This document shows positions 9,884 through 13,760 of a stretch of 13,760 nucleotides of DNA, piece after piece. A program made the translations under genes and the position numbers. The DNA comes from Deltaproteobacteria bacterium (GTDB taxonomy: Bacteria > Desulfobacterota > Binatia > Binatales > Binataceae), in the NCBI GenBank assembly GCA_021786815.1, contig JAJYMR010000248.1, positions 1-13,760 on the forward strand. Direction: 5' to 3'. Under the pieces are notes generated by a model that was given only the letters and a program-made list of their open reading frames with translations, did not search any database and was not told the origin of the DNA. The stretch's first letter is position 1. Each line of letters begins with the position of its first letter.

Positions 9884-9905
9884 AGCCTGCGACGCGGCGC
9901 AGGCT
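9884..9905. terminator. Hairpin between convergent genes, possible bidirectional terminator
   Basis: AGCCTGCG (9884-9891) pairs perfectly with CGCAGGCT (9898-9905) across a six-base loop. It begins six bases after the glycosyltransferase stop and ends 17 bases before the methyltransferase stop. A second small hairpin (GGATG-CGT-CATCC, 9907-9919) follows. No T-run is present, but the position between two convergent stops is typical of a shared terminator. Confidence 0.5.
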
Positions 9906-9921
9906 CGGATGCGTCATCCCG

Positions 9922-10668
9922 TCATTTGCATGCCACGATCATCACGTTGCGCACGCCAAGGTGACTCCAGAGGATGGGGACCCGCATTCCGGCCATCGCA
10001 TTTTCAAGGCCGATCTTGAACGTGGTCGCGATCATCGGCCAGCCTCTGAACATGGGGGAATGAAAGGAACGGAAACCCGCCTTTATCATGCGACCGCGCA
10101 GGTCGTGGTGTGACATCATGCAGAGGTGAAACGCGCGGTCTCCGTGATGGCCGAGGCGATTTGGACACCAGACCGCGTAGCGTCCACCGGGCTTCAGAAC
10201 GCGCCATGCCTCCCTGAGATGAATATCGACGTCTTCGGGATGTAGATGCTCGATCAGAGACGTGCTGAGCGCAAACTCGAAGCTCTCATCCGCAAACTCC
10301 ATCTCAACCGCATTCATGCGCCGAAATTCAAGCTTACTGGCCAACTCCGGGTAGCGACGGGCGCGCAGTTGGGCCTGCTTCAACATTCCCGTGGAGATGT
10401 CTATCGCAACCACGCGCGACGCCTGACGCGCCAATACGCAAGCGCAATCGCCGGTGCCGCAGCCTATTTCGAGCACGTCGCCGTCAACGTCGCCCATTAT
10501 TTGGGTGTACAGCCGAAGGCGACGCTGGCGGCGCTTGGTCGGGGAATGTACTGTTACCGGCTCTGCGGCAGGAGTTGTGGGTACAGGGTTGTAAGCCAGC
10601 TCATATAGTGATTTGCGCTTCAGCGGATCGTCAGCTTTCTCAAGCTCCGCAATTACTTCTCGGTTCAA
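9922..10668 (-). CDS. SAM-dependent class I methyltransferase
   Basis: A 248-residue soluble protein with the Rossmann methyltransferase motifs. Motif I is VLEIGCGTGD (residues 65-74), and an acidic residue follows strand 2 (Asp90, in VVAIDIS). MNAVEMEFADESFEFALSTSLIEHL covers motifs II and III, and WRVLKPGGRYAV is the post-motif block. The pattern is Methyltransf_11/UbiE-like. These enzymes transfer a methyl group from S-adenosylmethionine; the acceptor is not deducible. Start: TTG 10668, directly preceded by an in-frame TAA, with AGGTGAGGG eight bases upstream. The first in-frame ATG is at residue 58, inside the run up to motif I. The protein has about 60 residues before motif I, mainly charged. 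It lies 138 bases after dnaN in the same direction, where recF is usual in many bacteria, and is probably co-transcribed with dnaN. Confidence 0.88.
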   Translation of the reverse strand: MNREVIAELEKADDPLKRKSLYELAYNPVPTTPAAEPVTVHSPTKRRQRRLRLYTQIMGDVDGDVLEIGCGTGDCACVLARQASRVVAIDISTGMLKQAQLRARRYPELASKLEFRRMNAVEMEFADESFEFALSTSLIEHLHPEDVDIHLREAWRVLKPGGRYAVWCPNRLGHHGDRAFHLCMMSHHDLRGRMIKAGFRSFHSPMFRGWPMIATTFKIGLENAMAGMRVPILWSHLGVRNVMIVACK

Positions 10669-10676
10669 TTAGCCGA

Positions 10677-10686
10677 CCCTCACCTT
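10677..10686 (-). promoter_or_regulatory. Ribosome-binding site deciding the TTG start of the methyltransferase
   Basis: On the minus strand AAGGTGAGGG is placed eight bases before TTG 10668. As an in-frame stop codon sits between it and the TTG, translation must start at or after this point, which supports the non-ATG start. Confidence 0.65.
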
Positions 10687-10806
10687 CCCAACTCGTAGCC
10701 CGAAGACATGCCTGTCAGGATTTCCGGCGCTCAGCCGTTTCATTTGCCATTCGGCGTTCGCTTTGCGCCTCACTCTCGGCGAATCTTCGCGGGCTTCAGA
10801 GTCCCT

Positions 10807-11943
10807 TTACAACCGCATCGGCATCACGACGTACGTGAACGCAGTGTCAGAAGGCGTTTGAATGACGCCCGGGCTGACCTCGTCGCTCAATCCGAGCGCT
10901 ACTTCACTCTCAGCCGGGATAATCCCAAGCACCTGAAGAACGTAGGACGCGTTGAACCCGATCGCAAACTCCTCGCCACGGTAATCGATGTCCAGGGTAT
11001 CTGTCGCCTCGCCCATCTCGGGACTGGTCGAGGAAATCGTAAGCTCACCAGCCGATAGCGCGAGTTTCACGCCGTGATAGCGTTCATTGGAGAAAATTTC
11101 GGCGCGTTTGATCGCTGACATCAGTTCGTCGCGCTTGACCGTGATTATGTGCTTGCTCTGCTTCGGAATTACGCCGCGATAATCGGGAAATTCCCCCTCG
11201 ACCAGGCGCATCGAGACCTCGGTCGTATTGCGCTTGAGAGACGCAAGATGCCCGTCGATCACCAGACTTACTTCCGCGTCGCCGCCCTGATCGAGGAGCT
11301 TTCTAAGCTCTCCAAGTCCCTTGCGCGGGATAATCACCCCGGCCTCCATCGCGAACCCGGGAACCTCGCGATCGACCATCGCTAGCCGATGGCCGTCGGT
11401 TGCGACCATCCGCGCCTTGCCCGGTTCGAATGATTCCAGGAAAACTCCGCTCAGGTTGTAGCGCGCTTCGTCGGGACTAACCGCGAAAATGGTCTTGTCG
11501 ATCATCCCGGCAAGCACGTTTGCGGCGATTTTCAGCGCAACCTTTACGCCGCGCCGGGGCGACTCCTTTTGCGCAGCCGACTGGCTCGGCATCGCGGGAA
11601 AACTCCGCGGGTCGAGCCCCATCATCTTGAACCGCGCGCGCCCGCACTTGAGTTCGATCCAGTCCTTGTCGAGCGGAGCAATCGATACCTCTTCGCTCGC
11701 AGCCTCGCGCACGATTTCGAAAAGCTTGCGCGCGTTGAGCGTAAGGCTCTTCTCGCCGGCGGACTTGCAGGTCACCTCGGTGCTGATTCCGACCTCCAGA
11801 TCGGTCGCACTGAGCTTGATGCTGGTATTTTCCGGTTCGATCAACACGTGACCGAGTATCGGCACCGTATTGCGCCGTTCAACGATTCCCTGGACGAGCG
11901 AAAGGCTGCTCAGAAACGATTCGCGGTCGACAACTATCGCCAT
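10807..11943 (-). CDS. dnaN: DNA polymerase III beta subunit (sliding clamp)
   Basis: A 378-residue beta clamp, of normal length. Two clamps form a ring round DNA and tether polymerase III and other replication and repair proteins. Visible family marks are the N-terminal FLSSLSLVQGIVERRNTVPIL, the central VATDGHRLAM, PRKGLGELRKLL, and EGEFPDYRGVIP. The C-terminal TFTYVVMPMRL is the tail next to the hydrophobic binding pocket, with the expected PMRL end. The protein has three repeated clamp domains of about 120 residues. Start: ATG 11943, which begins MAIVVDRESF as expected. The ribosome-binding site is weak (AGGG about 11 bases upstream). It lies 229 bases downstream of dnaA on the same strand, the canonical dnaA-dnaN order. 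Confidence 0.97.
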   Translation of the reverse strand: MAIVVDRESFLSSLSLVQGIVERRNTVPILGHVLIEPENTSIKLSATDLEVGISTEVTCKSAGEKSLTLNARKLFEIVREAASEEVSIAPLDKDWIELKCGRARFKMMGLDPRSFPAMPSQSAAQKESPRRGVKVALKIAANVLAGMIDKTIFAVSPDEARYNLSGVFLESFEPGKARMVATDGHRLAMVDREVPGFAMEAGVIIPRKGLGELRKLLDQGGDAEVSLVIDGHLASLKRNTTEVSMRLVEGEFPDYRGVIPKQSKHIITVKRDELMSAIKRAEIFSNERYHGVKLALSAGELTISSTSPEMGEATDTLDIDYRGEEFAIGFNASYVLQVLGIIPAESEVALGLSDEVSPGVIQTPSDTAFTYVVMPMRL

Positions 11944-11960
11944 GGATATTCAGGCCCTGA

Positions 11961-11990
11961 TTCTTCTTATAATTCTTCTCAATAAGAGAA
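11961..11990. other. AT-rich candidate DNA-unwinding element
   Basis: Positions 11961-11990 contain 23 A/T of 30 in an otherwise GC-rich window, placed between dnaN and a DnaA-box-like site. It ends with the small hairpin TTCTC-AATAA-GAGAA (11976-11990). In bipartite origins the strand-opening site lies in the dnaA-dnaN spacer. It could instead be the dnaN promoter; a TATAAG occurs on the minus strand within it, without a good -35. Confidence 0.45.
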
Positions 11991-11993
11991 CTC

Positions 11994-12021
11994 TAGCAGT
12001 AACCGTAGGGACTGTGGATGT
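11994..12021. other. Candidate DnaA-trio and adjacent DnaA-box-like site
   Basis: TAG-CAG-TAA (11994-12002) fits three consecutive DnaA-trios, the N-A-G/A triplets known next to origin-melting regions. They abut the AT-rich segment. A GC-rich spacer follows, then TGTGGATGT (12013-12021), the reverse complement of ACATCCACA, which matches the TTATCCACA box at seven of nine positions. The order AT-rich, trio, spacer, box is that described for bacterial unwinding elements. Short motifs like this can occur by chance. Confidence 0.35.
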
Positions 12022-12144
12022 GTTGAGCAACGGCGCAAGTGCCCGAAAGAAAACGGGAATCGCCGTTGGCAACCATGTGGCCCGGGAAGGCTTCCGAAGC
12101 GCCATTCGCCGTGCGCGACACCGAAGCTGTTGATTGCGGAAGAG

Positions 12145-12153
12145 TTTTCCACA
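12145..12153 (+). promoter_or_regulatory. DnaA box (TTTTCCACA) downstream of dnaA
   Basis: TTTTCCACA differs from TTATCCACA at one position. It lies 20 bases after the dnaA stop codon (12173) on the dnaN side. With the box-like site at 12013-12021 it marks the second half of a likely bipartite origin. Confidence 0.5.
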
Positions 12154-12172
12154 GAGCTCCAACAGCCTGTCG

Positions 12173-13561
12173 TCAAGCCGCCTTGTCCCGTACCGACTTG
12201 AGTTCCCGCTCGATCTTCTCGATCGACATCCTGAACGCCGAATCGTTGCCCGCCCGTCGCGCGATTAGGTTGTAAGCGTGAATCACGGTCGAATGGTCGC
12301 GGCCGAAATTCTCTCCGATGGTCGGAAACGAACATTGGGTGAGCTTACGGCACAGATACATCGCAACCTGGCGGCAAAACGCGATGTGCTGAGTGCGCCG
12401 CTTCGATTTCAAATCCGCCAGGCGAATGTGGAAGAACTCGGCGACGGTGCGCTGGATCGCCTCGATATCGGGCGCGACCTCCTGGTTCCCGCGGATGAGA
12501 TCATGGAGCGCCTGCTTGGCGAACTCCAGCGTGATCTCGGACTTGTTGAGCGAGGCGAGCGCGGCAAGCCGCGTCAGACATCCCTCCAGCTCGCGCACGT
12601 TCGACGAGACATTTTGCGCGATGTACATCGCAACGTCGGGCGAAAGCCGGAGACTCTCGCGCACCGCCTTCTTTTGAACGATCGCGATACGCGTCTCCAA
12701 GTCGGGCGGCGCAATATCCGCGATAAGTCCCGACTCGAAGCGGTTACGCAGGCGTTCCTCAAGCCCCGGAATGTCCTTTGGCACCTTGTCCGAGGTCAGC
12801 ACGATCTGATGGCGTTCGCTATGAAGCGAGTTGAACGTATGGAAAAACTCTTCCTGCGTTCGCTCGCGGCCGGCCAGAAACTGCACGTCGTCAAGTATGA
12901 GCGCGTCAACTTTGCGGAACTTTTCCTTGAACTCGCCCATCCTGTCGCGCCTGAGCGAATTGATGAGTTCGTTCATGAAGACTTCCGACGGCATGAACAG
13001 CACCTTGCGCGCGCGATTGCCGGTGGCCCAAATATTATGGCCGATCGCCGTGACCAGATGCGTCTTGCCGAGGCCCACTCCACCGTAGATGAAGAGCGGA
13101 TTGTACTTTTCCCCGGGCTGGTTCGACACCGCCAGCGCGGCCGCATGCGCGAACTGGTTTCCCGAGCCAACCACGAACTCCGCGAAGTTATAACGCGGGT
13201 TGAGATGCGGATGCCGATCGCGCGGATGCGCCTCGGGGTCGCGCGACGCCGTTGCACGCGCTGCCGACCCGTTCTCGCTCGTCCCGTTGGCGTGAGCCGC
13301 ACGCTTCGTCTTTTCCGGCGTTTCCTCGCCGAGGGTTAGCCTTACGTTCAGCGGCTCTCCAGCAGCGTCCGTCAACGACTGCTTGAGCAGGTCGATGTAA
13401 CGCTCGCTGACCCAGTCGCGGAAAAAACGATTGGGCGCCTGTATGGTTGCGGTTCCACTGTTTACTCCAACGAAATTAAGTGGCCCGATCCAGGTTTCAA
13501 AACCCACCTGACCCAGCTGATCGCGAATGCGATCAGCGGCTCGTTCCCACAACCCGTTCAT
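12173..13561 (-). CDS. dnaA: Chromosomal replication initiator protein DnaA
   Basis: A complete 462-residue DnaA. Domain I is residues 1-80 (WERAADRIRDQL, FETWIGPL). Domain II is a variable polar linker at about 80-120. Domain III is the AAA+ ATPase, about 121-345, starting NPRYNFAEFVVGSGNQFAHAAA. Its Walker A is GGVGLGKT (160-167) and its Walker B is LILDDVQF (221-228). The arginine-rich segment EERLRNRFESGL (268-279) is present. Domain IV, the DNA-binding helix-turn-helix, ends with the DnaA signature FPTIGENFGRDHSTVIHAY (412-430). It binds 9-mer DnaA boxes, melts the origin and loads the helicase. Start: ATG 13561 with a GGGAGGGG ribosome-binding site. Upstream lie a DnaA-box pair, which suggests autoregulation, and leader hairpins. 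dnaN follows in the same direction. Confidence 0.98.
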   Translation of the reverse strand: MNGLWERAADRIRDQLGQVGFETWIGPLNFVGVNSGTATIQAPNRFFRDWVSERYIDLLKQSLTDAAGEPLNVRLTLGEETPEKTKRAAHANGTSENGSAARATASRDPEAHPRDRHPHLNPRYNFAEFVVGSGNQFAHAAALAVSNQPGEKYNPLFIYGGVGLGKTHLVTAIGHNIWATGNRARKVLFMPSEVFMNELINSLRRDRMGEFKEKFRKVDALILDDVQFLAGRERTQEEFFHTFNSLHSERHQIVLTSDKVPKDIPGLEERLRNRFESGLIADIAPPDLETRIAIVQKKAVRESLRLSPDVAMYIAQNVSSNVRELEGCLTRLAALASLNKSEITLEFAKQALHDLIRGNQEVAPDIEAIQRTVAEFFHIRLADLKSKRRTQHIAFCRQVAMYLCRKLTQCSFPTIGENFGRDHSTVIHAYNLIARRAGNDSAFRMSIEKIERELKSVRDKAA

Positions 13562-13568
13562 CTGGTTT

Positions 13569-13607
13569 CCCCTCCCGAAAACCGGGATGAATTTCCCCGA
13601 TTCATCC
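13569..13607 (-). promoter_or_regulatory. dnaA leader: ribosome-binding site with two overlapping hairpins
   Basis: On the minus strand GGGAGGGG (13569-13576) is the dnaA Shine-Dalgarno. CGGGA, overlapping this site (13573-13577), can pair with TCCCG (13583-13587) and hide part of it. The bases at 13585-13587 also belong to a perfect 8-bp hairpin just upstream, GGATGAAT/ATTCATCC with a seven-base loop (13585-13607). The two cannot both form fully, so the upstream hairpin would free the ribosome-binding site. The pairing is seen directly; the regulatory role is inference. Confidence 0.4.
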
Positions 13608-13638
13608 GGTCTGAAGCGGCCCCAAAATTACTCACAGC

Positions 13639-13660
13639 CTTGTCCACAGCTGTGGATAAG
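13639..13660. promoter_or_regulatory. Inverted pair of DnaA boxes upstream of dnaA
   Basis: TTGTCCACA on the plus strand (13640-13648) and an exact TTATCCACA on the minus strand (13651-13659) face each other two bases apart. Together they make a 22-base palindrome with one mismatched pair. DnaA boxes upstream of dnaA are typical of the origin and of dnaA autoregulation. Confidence 0.75.
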
Positions 13661-13704
13661 GCCTTTTTTTGTAGACAGAATACGGATCTGCCGAACAGCA
13701 ATCC

Positions 13705-13728
13705 GGGAGCTATCCACTTGGAGCTCCC
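13705..13728. repeat. Inverted repeat enclosing a DnaA-box-like sequence
   Basis: GGGAGCT (13705-13711) pairs with AGCTCCC (13722-13728) around a ten-base loop, ATCCACTTGG. The loop together with the last bases of the left arm reads CTATCCACT, a seven-of-nine match to a DnaA box. It is part of the same cluster as the palindromic pair. Whether it is a DnaA site or a chance hairpin is unclear. Confidence 0.35.
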
Positions 13729-13760
13729 CTTTATGGTCCTCATACGTGAAGAATTTCAGG

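Larger units (their letters stand above)
11944..13760. other. oriC: Probable bipartite chromosomal origin region (oriC) spanning dnaA
   Basis: DnaA-box-like sites occur on both sides of dnaA: two or three upstream at 13639-13728, and one to two downstream at 12013-12153 next to an AT-rich melting candidate. Origins split by dnaA are known in Bacillus subtilis and Helicobacter. The right edge of the window cuts the upstream half, so more boxes, and a divergent rpmH if present, would lie beyond it. Confidence 0.5.

Noticed and set aside
8191..10113. 640-codon plus-strand frame overlapping the glycosyltransferase and running into the methyltransferase
   Set aside because: It is out of frame with a motif-bearing membrane protein, has an Arg/Ala/Gly-rich translation without membrane helices, and crosses the antisense of a second real gene.
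12278..13339. 353-codon plus-strand frame opposite dnaA
   Set aside because: Antisense of the highly conserved dnaA gene, with an arginine-rich translation and no motif.
13558..13743. 61-codon minus-strand frame overlapping the dnaA start
   Set aside because: It runs through the DnaA-box palindrome and leader hairpins, has no recognisable motif, and does not resemble RpmH or another expected neighbour.

Overview
GC-rich bacterial chromosomal DNA spanning the replication-initiation locus. The right end carries dnaA and dnaN on the minus strand, with DnaA-box-like sites on both sides of dnaA, so oriC is probably here. The rest is metabolic and housekeeping genes. No tRNA, rRNA, CRISPR, insertion sequence or phage gene was seen. 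A tandem CaiB/BaiF CoA-transferase, a GatC-like/amidase pair and a DUF255 thioredoxin-fold protein are compatible with an uncultured soil or groundwater lineage (Binatota/Desulfobacterota-like or another proteobacterial relative). This placement is a guess from gene content, not a measurement.

Layout. 1-556: mostly non-coding, holding a frameshifted minus-strand remnant of a PstS-type phosphate-binding protein. 557-2884 (+): a double CaiB/BaiF CoA-transferase, followed by a 9-bp hairpin. 3019-4698 (+): a two-gene operon of a GatC/AtzG-like small subunit and an amidase-signature hydrolase. 4720-5739 (-): an endonuclease/exonuclease/phosphatase-fold protein, convergent with the amidase. 5851-7929 (-): a YyaL/SPATA20-type protein. 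7930-8125: a divergent intergenic region with palindromes. 8126-9877 (+): an ArnT-like membrane glycosyltransferase, convergent with a methyltransferase across a strong hairpin. 9922-10668 (-): a SAM methyltransferase with a TTG start. 10807-11943 (-): dnaN. 11944-12172: an AT-rich origin-like spacer. 12173-13561 (-): dnaA. 13562-13760: dnaA leader and DnaA-box cluster.

How the genes work together. DnaA and DnaN initiate replication and clamp the polymerase, and the flanking sites look like a bipartite origin with the melting region next to dnaN. The methyltransferase sits where recF often follows dnaN. The GatC-like protein and amidase probably form a complex. The other genes are individually recognisable but share no obvious pathway. 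I found no convincing new multi-gene system. The most unusual points are the asymmetric double CoA-transferase, the amidase with its small partner, overlapping RNA hairpins in the dnaA leader, and the origin architecture.
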